DNA of 64,000 nucleotides, from assembly GCA_001769385.1 (NCBI GenBank), contig MEPB01000049.1, positions 62,001 through 126,000 of the forward strand, written 5' to 3'. Below are positions 54,204-63,061 of the stretch, piece by piece (positions within the stretch are counted from its first letter, which is position 1; the number at the start of each line of letters is the position of its first letter). This DNA is from Bacteroidetes bacterium RIFCSPLOWO2_12_FULL_35_15. Its GTDB lineage: Bacteria; Bacteroidota; Bacteroidia; 2-12-FULL-35-15. The notes under the pieces were generated by a model that worked only from the letters and a program-made list of their open reading frames with translations, had not been told where the DNA came from and did not search any database. Position numbers and translations under genes: made by a program.

Positions 54204-54332
54204 ATTCCTATGTCTTTTCTTAAGCTATGAAATAAATATTATAGGTCGAATAAAAGTAAAGGCGCAAAAATAGTAAAAGAATGAGTAAAATCATGATTTA
54301 TTTTTCTTCTTGCAAGATTTTTTCATTGGATG

Positions 54333-54340
54333 CAAATATA
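54333..54340 (-). promoter_or_regulatory. -7-like element before the norC-like gene
   Basis: Minus-strand TATATTTG matches TAnnTTTG in the 176-bp gap between the Rrf2 gene and the norC-like gene. A second match (TATTTTTG, 54265-54272) lies closer. A degenerate palindrome TGAGtaaaATCA is at 54282-54293. Which promoter is used cannot be decided by eye. Confidence 0.4.
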
Positions 54341-54379
54341 TATATATTCTATAAACTTAGTAGAGTTTAATGAAAAATA

Positions 54380-54820
54380 TTAATTGTTCTTTGTTTTTGT
54401 TGTTTTTGAAGCATTTAGGAATGATTGAATTGTAGTTTTACTCATAACTATACGGGCACCTTCTCTTATTTTTATAAATTCATCACGCATGACACATGAA
54501 ATTTCATTTTTACAATCATCGCATTTTTCATAAAAATTAATGGACACACAAGGAACAAGTGCAATAGCGCCATCAAATAATCGATACACATCAGCGACTG
54601 AGATTTCTTTAGGATTTTTGAGAAGATGGTATCCTCCTCCTGTTCCTTGCTTACTGCTTACCATGTGAGCATGTTTAAGTTCAAGAAGAATTTGTTCAAG
54701 AAACTTTTTGGGGATATTTTCTGATTCCGCGATAAAAGCTGTCTGCATATAACCCTTTCCAACGTTTTTTCCAAGACATGTTAAAGCCTTTAGTGCATAC
54801 TTGCATTTCATCGACATCAT
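54380..54820 (-). CDS. Rrf2 family regulator, possibly NsrR-like
   Basis: 146 residues. Winged-helix N-terminal part (MKCKYALKALTCLGKNVGKG; IPKKFLEQILLELKHAHMVS; KQGTGGGYHLLKNPKEISVA) is typical of Rrf2. Four cysteines follow in PCVSINFYEKCDDCKNEISC (spacing C-x8-C-x2-C-x5-C), a probable iron-sulfur site. Regulators of this family with clusters sense NO (NsrR), iron-sulfur status (IscR) or redox. Its place directly upstream of the NorC/NorB-like genes on the same strand favours NO sensing, by inference. Confidence 0.88.
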   Translation of the reverse strand: MMSMKCKYALKALTCLGKNVGKGYMQTAFIAESENIPKKFLEQILLELKHAHMVSSKQGTGGGYHLLKNPKEISVADVYRLFDGAIALVPCVSINFYEKCDDCKNEISCVMRDEFIKIREGARIVMSKTTIQSFLNASKTTKTKNN

Positions 54821-54951
54821 AGTAAATCGTTCTTTGTGTTTTTACAAATATATAATTTTAATTTCCTTTTTTATAAATAGAAAAAGATAAAAAAAACAAT
54901 AAAAATTTAAATTTTAACATGGTTTTTAATGACAATTTGCATTAAAATAGG

Positions 54952-54963
54952 TGATGAAGATCA
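54952..54963. promoter_or_regulatory. Fnr/Crp-like palindrome TGATgaagATCA
   Basis: A TGAT-N4-ATCA palindrome in the 249-bp gap between the divergent Rrf2 gene and the type IX-secreted protein gene. It is 118 bp before the ATG at 55070. No consensus -7 element is seen at a classical distance, so the site is only a candidate. Confidence 0.3.
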
Positions 54964-55069
54964 GCTTATTTCATGAAACCTATTTGTCCTTTTTGCGTTA
55001 AATAAGTACTTGAATATTAATAGAATAGGTAGTATTTATGTTTTTGGGTAAATGGTTAAAATAATTAAA

Positions 55070-56770
55070 ATGAAAAAGTTGCTGTTAATTCCGATTTGCT
55101 TATTCTTTTTCTTGAGTGCAGAAGCACAAAATTTTGAATGGGCAAAAAATATGGGTGGTTCCAATACGGATGTTGGATATTCTGTTATTACTGATGCTAC
55201 TGGTAATTCTTATATTACAGGAAGCTTTCAAGGCACAGCAGATTTTGATCCTTCTTCTTCTATTGCTAATTTAGTTTCCAATGGTGCAAATGATTTTTTT
55301 GTCGCAAAATATGATGTTGATGGGAATTATTTATGGGCACATAACATTGGTGGTGCTGGTTCTGATTATGGGTATTCTATAACCTCTGATATGTCTGAAA
55401 ATATATATATTACTGGTGGTTTTCAAGGTACAGCGGATTTTGATCCTTCTCTTGTTTCAACAACATATCTAACTTCCAATGGCAATAGTGATATTTTTAT
55501 TACCAAGTTTGATGTTAATGGAAATTTTGTATGGGCAAAAAGTGTTGGAAGCACTGCAGATGATTATTCAGAAGGGATCATAAACTATACTTTGGGAGCA
55601 ATTTATTTAACAGGGGTTTTTCAGGGAACAGCTGATTTTGATCCGGATACTTCTACTTATAACTTAACCTCAAATGGTGGTTCTGATATTTTTATTGCTT
55701 CCTATGATTCGGATTGTCAATTAAAATGGGCAAAAAATATTGGAGGTGTAAACTCGGATAATGCGAGTTCTATTGCAAAAGACCCCAGCGGAAATATTTT
55801 TATAACAGGATATTTTAATGGAAATGCAGATTTTGATCCGGCTGCACCTGTTTCTACGCTTATCTCACATGGTTCTCAGGATATTTTTATTGCAAAATTT
55901 ACCAATAGCGGAAATTACTTATGGGCAATTGATCTGGGTGGAAGTAGTTCTGATATGGGAAATTCGATAAGTACAGATATTTCAGGGAATGTAGTAATTA
56001 CAGGATCATTTAATGGAACATCTGACTTCGATCCGGGTGCCGCCATATTAAATGTAATATCAAATGGTAACCAGGATATTTTTATTGCAAAATATGATAG
56101 TAACGGAAATTATATTTGGGCTTTTAATATGGGAAGTAATGGCCTTGATAAAGGCAATGCAATTGCCACGGATATTTACGAAAATATATATTTAACAGGT
56201 AGTTTTAAGTTTACGGTTGATTTCGATCCGGGAGCATCTTCAACAAACATATCTTCAATAGGTAATTCAGATAGTTTCCTTGCAAAATATGATGCAAATG
56301 GTAATATAAAATGGGTCAATCAATTAGGTGGAGCTGGTGCAGATGAAGGTTTTTCCATTAACGCAAATACAAATGGAAAAGTATATACAACAGGTTCTTT
56401 TTCCGGAACAGCCAATTTTTATTCTAACTTATCTCCTTTAGCTAATTTAATTTCTAATGGAAATACGGATATTTACATTGCTTCGTATTTGCAAAGTGTT
56501 GCCACCAATATTCAGTTAAGTAATAACCCCGAAATAGTTAACTTTTCTTTATATCCGAACCCGGCAACTGACATTGTGACTATTAATTTCGGAAAAAATT
56601 ATGAACATTTAAATGTAATAATAACAAATATAATAGGTCAAACTATGATCTCAAAAAAATATTTAAGTTCTAGTATTGTCGAATTAGATTTAAGTGAATT
56701 AACGGCTGGAACTTATTTTGTTTACGCAAATACAGATACTCAAATCGCTATCAAAATAATTAAGAACTAG
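55070..56770 (+). CDS. Type IX-secreted SBBP-like repeat protein
   Basis: 566 residues from the ATG at 55070 (MKKLLLIPICLFFFLSAEAQ signal peptide; an upstream ATG adds only six residues). The body has about eight repeats of some 55-60 residues, each with a WAKNMGG start, a GNSYITGSFQGTADFDP-type strand block and an N-G-[NAS]-D-[IF]-F-[IV] segment (a beta-propeller-like rhythm). The last 80 residues are a type A sorting domain (FSLYPNPATDIVTINF; TAGTYFVYANTDTQIAIKII). It should be exported by Sec, then by the type IX system to the surface. Confidence 0.93.
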   Translation: MKKLLLIPICLFFFLSAEAQNFEWAKNMGGSNTDVGYSVITDATGNSYITGSFQGTADFDPSSSIANLVSNGANDFFVAKYDVDGNYLWAHNIGGAGSDYGYSITSDMSENIYITGGFQGTADFDPSLVSTTYLTSNGNSDIFITKFDVNGNFVWAKSVGSTADDYSEGIINYTLGAIYLTGVFQGTADFDPDTSTYNLTSNGGSDIFIASYDSDCQLKWAKNIGGVNSDNASSIAKDPSGNIFITGYFNGNADFDPAAPVSTLISHGSQDIFIAKFTNSGNYLWAIDLGGSSSDMGNSISTDISGNVVITGSFNGTSDFDPGAAILNVISNGNQDIFIAKYDSNGNYIWAFNMGSNGLDKGNAIATDIYENIYLTGSFKFTVDFDPGASSTNISSIGNSDSFLAKYDANGNIKWVNQLGGAGADEGFSINANTNGKVYTTGSFSGTANFYSNLSPLANLISNGNTDIYIASYLQSVATNIQLSNNPEIVNFSLYPNPATDIVTINFGKNYEHLNVIITNIIGQTMISKKYLSSSIVELDLSELTAGTYFVYANTDTQIAIKIIKN

Positions 56771-56966
56771 AACTTATCAAACTTTTTCTTCTTTATTTTC
56801 TTTCCTTTTTCGGAACATAAAATATTATCCCTTCCTGTTCTATCTGTTTTATATCTATTTTTTATATTTTCAAACAAATATTGTTTTTGCTCTTAACCTC
56901 ATTATGAATCAATTAATTTGAGAAGAGATTGTTAAATCATTTTACAACGACTTTTGAAATCATTCT

Positions 56967-56974
56967 TATCTTTG
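56967..56974 (+). promoter_or_regulatory. -7 element (TATCTTTG) for the S9 peptidase gene
   Basis: Matches TAnnTTTG and is followed by cagcc, giving a leader of about 38 nt to the ATG at 57018. No -33 TTG is visible at standard spacing. Confidence 0.62.
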
Positions 56975-57017
56975 CAGCCAAAATAAAAGATCATTTTAAT
57001 AATTAATTTCTATTCCT

Positions 57018-58931
57018 ATGCGAAAAATAGTTACAGTCGTTTTGCTTTTTACATGTTGGTTTTCGGCTAGTGCACAACAAAATTTAACTCCGGAAATGTT
57101 GTTGCAACTTGGCAGAATTAACGCTTTTGGTATTACTAAAGATGGTAAATCTGTTGCATACAGTGTACGGACCTACAATGTTGAGAATAATAAAAAAACA
57201 ACTAATAGTTATATCATTCCTATTTCCGGGGGCGCAGCTATTTTAACAGAAAATGCAGCTGACTTGATTGCCAATAATCGTATCTCGCCAGACGGGAAAA
57301 TGAGTCTGACCGCTTATGATATAAAGCTAAAAAAAATATTTGGAAAGGATATTTATCCTGATCTTTCTCATTCAGATGTAATGATTTATGAGGACCTGAA
57401 TTACCGCCACTGGGATAATTGGGAAGATGGAGCTTATAGCCATATTTTTGTTAATCAACTTTCCGGAAATGCTATTATTACAGATAGTATCGATATCATG
57501 CCGAATGAGCCTTACGATTCTCCTCAAAAGCCTTTTGGTGGTGATGAAGATTTTATCTGGAGCCCGGATGGTAAACAAGTGATCTATGTGACTAAAAAGA
57601 AATTTGGAAAGGAATATGCTTTAAGTACAAATACTGATATATTTTCATACGATATTCAAACAAAGCATACAACAAATCTGTCGGAAGGAATGATGGGATA
57701 TGATGTTCAGCCTGCATTCTCTGTTTCAGGAAGATTGGCTTGGTTAAGCATGAAAACAGATGGTTATGAATCAGATAAAAATGATATTATTGTTAAAGAT
57801 GGTGCTTTAAAATTAAATCTTACAAAGGGGTGGGACGGGACCGTAACAGATTTCAAATGGAGCGCGGATGGCAAAAAAATATTTTTTGTAGCACCTGTTG
57901 ATGGTACAGTTCAATTATTTGAGGTAACAGACCCTGGTGTTTCAAAAAAACTTCCTGTTGTAAAGCAGATCACAAAAGGAGATTTTGATGTTCAAAGTAT
58001 GATAGGACAATCAAATAATACGATGGTTATAACACGTACTGATATGAATCATGCGGCAGAAATATATATCGTTGATCTTACAACAGGTGCCATGAAACAA
58101 TTAACTCATGAGAATGATGCAAATTATAGTACCATTTCATTAAGTAAGATTGAAAAGCGTTTTGTTACCACATCCGATGGACAAAAAATGTTAGAATGGA
58201 TAATTTATCCTCCTAATTTCGATCCAACTAAAAAATATCCAACTTTACTTTATTGTCAGGGAGGACCTCAATCTGCATTATCTCAGTTTTATTCTTTCCG
58301 TTGGAATTTTCAACTGATGGCAGCTAATGGTTACATCATTGTAGCACCAAATAGAAGAGGAATGCCAGGCCATGGTGTAAAATGGAATGAACAAATAAGT
58401 AAAGATTATGGCGGACAAAACATGCAAGATTACTTTACAGCCATTGATGAATTTGCAAAAGAACCTTATTGTGATAAGAACAGAGTAGGTTGTATTGGCG
58501 CTAGTTATGGCGGGTACTCTGTTTATTATTTGGCAGGAATACATGAAAAACGGTTTAAAACATTTATTGCTCATGATGGAATTTTTGATTGGAGATCCAT
58601 GTATGGCACAACTGAAGAAATGTGGTTTGTTAACTGGGATATTGGTGGATCTTATTGGGATAAAGATAATGTTGCAGCACAAAAAAGTTATAATCAATAC
58701 AATCCTGTTAATCTTGTTAAAAAATGGGATACTCCTATTTTAATCATTCAGGGCGGCCAGGATTATCGTGTGCCTATTGAGCAAGGATTAGGAGCATTTC
58801 AAGCTGCACAATTGCAAGGAATTAAGAGCAAACTTCTTTATTTCCCGAATGAAAACCATTGGGTGTTAAAAGATCAAAATGGTCTTGTTTGGCAACGAGA
58901 ATTCTATAAATGGTTAAAGGAAACTTTGTAG
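57018..58931 (+). CDS. S9 family serine peptidase (prolyl oligopeptidase-like), exported
   Basis: 637 residues: signal peptide (about 1-19, ending SASAQ), an N-terminal beta-propeller with WD40-like beta strands (FIWSPDGKQVIYVTKK; FKWSADGKKIFFVAPVDG) and a C-terminal alpha/beta-hydrolase domain (about 380-637). The catalytic triad is S496 in GASYGGY, D582 in GGQDYRVP and H614 in ENHWVLK. It should cleave short peptides in the periplasm, likely a dipeptidyl- or acylaminoacyl-type activity. A terminator follows. Confidence 0.94.
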   Translation: MRKIVTVVLLFTCWFSASAQQNLTPEMLLQLGRINAFGITKDGKSVAYSVRTYNVENNKKTTNSYIIPISGGAAILTENAADLIANNRISPDGKMSLTAYDIKLKKIFGKDIYPDLSHSDVMIYEDLNYRHWDNWEDGAYSHIFVNQLSGNAIITDSIDIMPNEPYDSPQKPFGGDEDFIWSPDGKQVIYVTKKKFGKEYALSTNTDIFSYDIQTKHTTNLSEGMMGYDVQPAFSVSGRLAWLSMKTDGYESDKNDIIVKDGALKLNLTKGWDGTVTDFKWSADGKKIFFVAPVDGTVQLFEVTDPGVSKKLPVVKQITKGDFDVQSMIGQSNNTMVITRTDMNHAAEIYIVDLTTGAMKQLTHENDANYSTISLSKIEKRFVTTSDGQKMLEWIIYPPNFDPTKKYPTLLYCQGGPQSALSQFYSFRWNFQLMAANGYIIVAPNRRGMPGHGVKWNEQISKDYGGQNMQDYFTAIDEFAKEPYCDKNRVGCIGASYGGYSVYYLAGIHEKRFKTFIAHDGIFDWRSMYGTTEEMWFVNWDIGGSYWDKDNVAAQKSYNQYNPVNLVKKWDTPILIIQGGQDYRVPIEQGLGAFQAAQLQGIKSKLLYFPNENHWVLKDQNGLVWQREFYKWLKETL

Positions 58932-58958
58932 TATTTTGTTTTAGGATAAATTTTAAGG

Positions 58959-58994
58959 AAAGCTAATTGAAAATTGTTTCATTTAGCTTTTTTT
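58959..58994 (+). terminator. Intrinsic terminator after the S9 peptidase gene
   Basis: aaagctaa (58959-58966) pairs with ttagcttt (58983-58990), with an inner tgaaa/tttca pairing and a T-run. Confidence 0.8.
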
Positions 58995-59294
58995 AATTTT
59001 TAAAATAAATTTCGTTTGAAATGAATGTTCTTTTATTTTATACCAATGCTTAATATGAATTAATCCAACGCTCCCTCTCCTTTGGAGAAGGATTAAGGGC
59101 AGTCAAAACAAATGGACTGGTTCATGTTAGGCAGTGGTTTTACTCTGTAAGTGTAAGAGTGTAAGAGTCTTTAATTTTAACAAAGCTCTTTCAATCTTTC
59201 CGGAAAAAAGTTGGTGTTTGCTTTGTTTTCCAAGGATCAAAAATATTCTTAGAATCATAATTACTCAACGAAGTAACATCTTTTTCAATTAATT

Positions 59295-59483
59295 AGAGTC
59301 TGTCTATAATGTAAAAATTAGCCGCAGATTCGCAGATTAAAAATTGAACTACTACACACTTTTTTGCCACAGATCATGCTGATTTTCGCGAATTATCCGC
59401 CAAAGGCGGATTCCTTTTTAATCTGCGAATCTGCGGCTTCTATTTTTTTGTTTTAATTTAATCTCACTCTATGGACAGACACT
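59295..59483. repeat. MITE-like nested inverted-repeat element
   Basis: In the 742-bp gene-free gap 58932-59673. Outer arms: agagtctgtctata (59295-59308) versus tatggacagacact (59470-59483), 12 of 14 complementary. Inner arms: a perfect 23-base inverted repeat (59321-59343 and 59415-59437) built on gccgcagatt. A central hairpin atccgcc-aaa-ggcggat lies at 59395-59411. There is no open frame. The words are of a type I recall in Bacteroidota dispersed repeats. Upstream, 59050-59220 has only a ccctctcctttggagaagga hairpin-like word and a short gtaagagt direct repeat. Confidence 0.7.
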
Positions 59484-59640
59484 AATTAATAATTATGAAA
59501 AGGAAGGATCAGTTCTTTTTAAAGGATATTTTATATTTCTAATAAGAGCCAGTTTAAATTGGGGTAAAATATTAGATTTTTAATATTTTTTGCCGTTTTT
59601 TCATTTCGAATGAAACCTAAAACCGGATCTAATTAAATAA

Positions 59641-59669
59641 AAAAATCCGATGGTTTTCATCGGATTTTT
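59641..59669. terminator. Bidirectional intrinsic terminator beside the DUF6089 gene
   Basis: aaaaatccgatg (59641-59652) and catcggattttt (59658-59669) are perfectly complementary with a five-base loop; on the minus strand it follows the DUF6089 stop closely. Confidence 0.88.
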
Positions 59670-59673
59670 CGTT

Positions 59674-60603
59674 TTAGAATTTGGCACGTATTTTACGTTT
59701 TTTGTATTTTTTATGTTTAAAAATACTACCATACTTTGATTTGTAGAAACTACTTTTGCCCCGTAATACATAGCTGTAATATACAGAAGTTGTTAAATAA
59801 GAATCCTTATGTGACGGATCCCCTCGTTTCATCCCCTCTCCCTTGACATAATCATAACCATAATTATTAGAAGCAGGTATCCCTTCCATATCTCCAAGTT
59901 CATCTCTTCGGTTTGCAAGAGCTTGTGCCTCTGCACTGGTTAATGTGGCAGGGTCAGCATAAACTGTACTTACATCATCTAAATAATCCGTAAACGTGGT
60001 CCTCCAATTAAATTCCCAACCAATCCTATGTCTTTTATTAAGTGTAAAAAGTAAGCCAATACCTAAAGGAATAGCCATCGAAACAGGTTTGTATTTTCTT
60101 CCTTCAGTTTGTAATGGTCTTAAAGCAATATATTTTCCGTTGTATTGTGCTTTTGGGTTGTTATAAAATCCTGATACTCCGGCAAAAGCATACATTTTAA
60201 AATCATTTCGGTAACGATAGGTATGGCCCAAATCAGGGATTTCATAAAAAAATACCTGGGCCTGAAGTTCTAATTCAATAAGATCATTTCTAAAAGATAA
60301 ATTTCGGCCAACACGGCCAGGGTTAGTTGATAAATTATCAGCACCAGCGATTCTGTTCCAGTTAAGCCCTAGTTTGGCAGAAAGAAGTGGGGTGAATTTA
60401 TAGCGCGCAAAACCTCCAACTGCAAACTGAGTTTTTGAAAGTTTTATATCACTGATAAAATTTTTTCTTGTTCCAGCTTTTCCTCCCATTTCACCTAAGT
60501 AATTAGAGCCACCAACATGGACACCAAAATCCCAATTGTATTGAGAAAAAACAACATTTGGAAGAATGAAAGCGATTAATAATAATAAAAATATTCTGCG
60601 CAT
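59674..60603 (-). CDS. DUF6089 family exported protein
   Basis: 309 residues with a signal peptide (about 1-20, ending VVFSQ). The mature protein has beta-barrel-like strands (WDFGVHVGGSNYLGEMGG; VGGFARYKFTPLLSAKLGLN; LIELELQAQVFFYEIP; MYAFAGVSGFYNNPKAQY; RIGWEFNWRTTFTDYLDD) matching DUF6089, a Bacteroidota outer-membrane-type family. C-terminal end is basic (KHKKYKKRKIRAKF) rather than a typical aromatic strand. Function unknown. Divergent from the nitronate monooxygenase gene. Confidence 0.9.
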   Translation of the reverse strand: MRRIFLLLLIAFILPNVVFSQYNWDFGVHVGGSNYLGEMGGKAGTRKNFISDIKLSKTQFAVGGFARYKFTPLLSAKLGLNWNRIAGADNLSTNPGRVGRNLSFRNDLIELELQAQVFFYEIPDLGHTYRYRNDFKMYAFAGVSGFYNNPKAQYNGKYIALRPLQTEGRKYKPVSMAIPLGIGLLFTLNKRHRIGWEFNWRTTFTDYLDDVSTVYADPATLTSAEAQALANRRDELGDMEGIPASNNYGYDYVKGEGMKRGDPSHKDSYLTTSVYYSYVLRGKSSFYKSKYGSIFKHKKYKKRKIRAKF

Positions 60604-60693
60604 AGGAGCAAATATAAAAAAAAATCAAATAAAAATACAATAAATAATATTTTTACCTTCGTAACCGCTGCAAAAATACAAAAACATATAATT

Positions 60694-61641
60694 ATGGACA
60701 ATAGGATAACGCATCTTTTAAAAATATCTTATCCAATCATTCAAGGTGGAATGATCTGGTGCAGTGGATGGGAACTAGCTTCAGCTGTCAGCAATGCCGG
60801 TGGACTGGGCTTAATTGGAAGTGGCAGCATGTATCCTGAAATATTACTGGAACATGTCCGAAAGTGTAAAAATGCGACAGATAAACCTTTTGGAGTAAAT
60901 CTTCCGCTTCTATATCCAAATGCGGAAGAACATATAAATACTATAATTAATGAAGGAGTAAAGGTTGTTTTTACCTCAGCAGGCAATCCAAAAACATGGA
61001 CAGAGAAATTAAAAGACAACGGGATTACTGTGGTACATGTTATAGCCAATTCGAAATTTGCAAAAAAAGCGGAAGAAGCAGGTGTTGATGCAATTGTTGC
61101 CGAGGGTTTTGAGGCAGGAGGACATAATGGGCGCGAGGAGACAACAACCATGTGTTTAATTCCACTGATAAAACAAACGGTAAAAATTCCTGTGATTGCA
61201 GCAGGTGGTATCGGTTCAGGTCGAGCCATGCTGGCTGCCATGGCATTGGGGGCAGATGCTGTGCAAATGGGAAGCAGATTTGTTGCTTCAGAAGAATCGT
61301 CAGCAAATACTAACTTTAAAAATAGTGTGATCCATTCCAATGAAGGTGATACCCGATTAATGTTGAAGCAGCTAACTCCTGTTCGATTATTAAAGAATAA
61401 ATTTTTTGATCTTGTTCAGGATGCAGAAAATAAAGGCGCCTCACCGGAAGAATTGACAAAAATACTCGGCCGTGGAAGAGCGAAAAAGGGAATGTTTGAA
61501 GGCGATCTGGATGAAGGAGAGTTAGAAATTGGTCAGGTAGCTGCTATGTTTCGTGAAATAAAACCTGCAAAAGTTATCATCGAAGAGATAATTGCTGAAT
61601 ACAAACAAGCTAAAGAAGAACTGTTGAAAGGTTTTTTTTAA
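60694..61641 (+). CDS. Nitronate monooxygenase family protein
   Basis: 315-residue FMN-binding TIM-barrel protein. Blocks: YPIIQGGMIWCSGWELASAVSNAG, FGVNLPLLYPNAEE, VAEGFEAGGHNGREETTTM, IPVIAAGGIGSGRAMLAAMALGADAVQMGSRF. These match the NMO/2-nitropropane dioxygenase family, which includes enoyl-ACP reductase FabK; the final third (RLLKNKFFDLVQDAENKG) is like the FabK/NMO border. It could oxidise nitronates or reduce enoyl-ACP. Confidence 0.9.
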   Translation: MDNRITHLLKISYPIIQGGMIWCSGWELASAVSNAGGLGLIGSGSMYPEILLEHVRKCKNATDKPFGVNLPLLYPNAEEHINTIINEGVKVVFTSAGNPKTWTEKLKDNGITVVHVIANSKFAKKAEEAGVDAIVAEGFEAGGHNGREETTTMCLIPLIKQTVKIPVIAAGGIGSGRAMLAAMALGADAVQMGSRFVASEESSANTNFKNSVIHSNEGDTRLMLKQLTPVRLLKNKFFDLVQDAENKGASPEELTKILGRGRAKKGMFEGDLDEGELEIGQVAAMFREIKPAKVIIEEIIAEYKQAKEELLKGFF

Positions 61642-61722
61642 TAGGATAACTAATTTTTATTTTGTTATTTGCCACACCTTAAATTACTCCCAACTTATTA
61701 AGAAATAATTATAGAAAAAGAC

Positions 61723-62961
61723 ATGATAAAATACGAAAAATTTGTTTTACAGAATGGATTGAAAGTAATTGTGCATCAGGATAAGTCAACACCATTAGCA
61801 TGCATCAATATTTTATACAATGTTGGTTCACGTGATGAAAATTCTGAACAAACAGGATTTGCACATCTTTTCGAACATCTTATGTTTGGTGGGTCCATTA
61901 ATATCCCAAGTTATGATGAGCCTTTACAAATGGTTGGTGGAGAAAACAATGCCTTCACAACAAATGATATTACCAACTATTATTTAACACTTCCTTCCGA
62001 TAATTTAGAAACAGGTTTTTGGCTGGAAAGTGACCGGATGCTGAGTTTGGCATTTTCTGAAAAAAGTTTGGAAGTTCAACGAAATGTGGTAATTGAAGAA
62101 TTCAAGCAACGATACTTAAATCAACCTTATGGAGATGTATGGTTGCTATTGCGACCTATGGCTTTTAAGGTTCATCCATACCAATGGGACACCATTGGCA
62201 AAGAGATCTCACACATCGAAAATGCAAAAATGGATGATGTTAAAAATTTCTTTAAGAAGTTTTATTGTCCGAATAATGCAATTATGGTTGTTGCCGGAAA
62301 TGTGGAAGCAGAGGAAGTAAAAAAACTTTCAGAAAAGTGGTTTGCACCTATTCCGAAAGGACCCGACAATAAAAGAAATTTACCTCAGGAACCGGCACAA
62401 ACAGAAGCCAGAATTTTATCCGTTGATCGAGATGTACCCGTGGATGCTATCTACAAGGCATATCACATGTGCTCCAGGTATGATAAAGAATATTATTCAG
62501 TGGATCTGATCTCCGACATTCTTTCCCGTGGTAATTCATCCCGATTATATAATGCCTTGATAAAAGAGAAAAAAATATTCAGTGACCTGAATGCATACGT
62601 GATGGGAGAATTTGATAAGGGATTGTTTGTTATTTCAGGAAAATTAAGCAAAGGTGTGAGCATGGAGGAGGCCGACAAAGCGATTGATATAGAGTTACAA
62701 AAGATAAAAACGGATTTTGTAACTGTTGATGAATTAACCAAAGTGAAAAATAAAATTGAAGCTTCACATGTTTTTGGAGAAGTGGAAGTATTAAATAAGG
62801 CAACAAATCTGGCAGTAGCAGAATTATTAGGAGATGCAGAGATCGTAAATCAGGAAGTGGAAAAATATCTTGCAGTAACTGCAGAACAAATAAAAGAACA
62901 AGCAAACAGTATTTTTAGAAAAGAAAATTGTTCAACCTTGTATTATAATACAAAAAAATAA
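61723..62961 (+). CDS. M16 zinc peptidase, catalytic subunit
   Basis: 412 residues. The inverted zinc motif HxxEH is at H48-L-F-E51-H52 (GFAHLFEHLMFGGS), with the third ligand in RNVVIEEFKQRY. This is the active half of a two-gene M16 (processing-peptidase-like) pair; the partner follows at 63062. It should cleave small peptides or fragments in a closed chamber. No signal peptide is evident, so it may be cytoplasmic, although periplasmic homologues exist. Confidence 0.93.
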   Translation: MIKYEKFVLQNGLKVIVHQDKSTPLACINILYNVGSRDENSEQTGFAHLFEHLMFGGSINIPSYDEPLQMVGGENNAFTTNDITNYYLTLPSDNLETGFWLESDRMLSLAFSEKSLEVQRNVVIEEFKQRYLNQPYGDVWLLLRPMAFKVHPYQWDTIGKEISHIENAKMDDVKNFFKKFYCPNNAIMVVAGNVEAEEVKKLSEKWFAPIPKGPDNKRNLPQEPAQTEARILSVDRDVPVDAIYKAYHMCSRYDKEYYSVDLISDILSRGNSSRLYNALIKEKKIFSDLNAYVMGEFDKGLFVISGKLSKGVSMEEADKAIDIELQKIKTDFVTVDELTKVKNKIEASHVFGEVEVLNKATNLAVAELLGDAEIVNQEVEKYLAVTAEQIKEQANSIFRKENCSTLYYNTKK

Positions 62962-63061
62962 GTTCCGGAAAAGATCCGGGTATGGCAATGATGAGATTGC
63001 AGCATGACTTAAAGTCCCCCAATAAATAAATCGTTGGTTTATAAAGCTAAAAAATAAAATT

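Noticed and set aside
58278-58697. 139-codon minus-strand frame
   Set aside because: Antisense to the S9 peptidase catalytic domain; shadow frame.
60741-61340. 199-codon minus-strand frame
   Set aside because: Antisense to nitronate monooxygenase, which has full family motifs; no promoter or plausible product.
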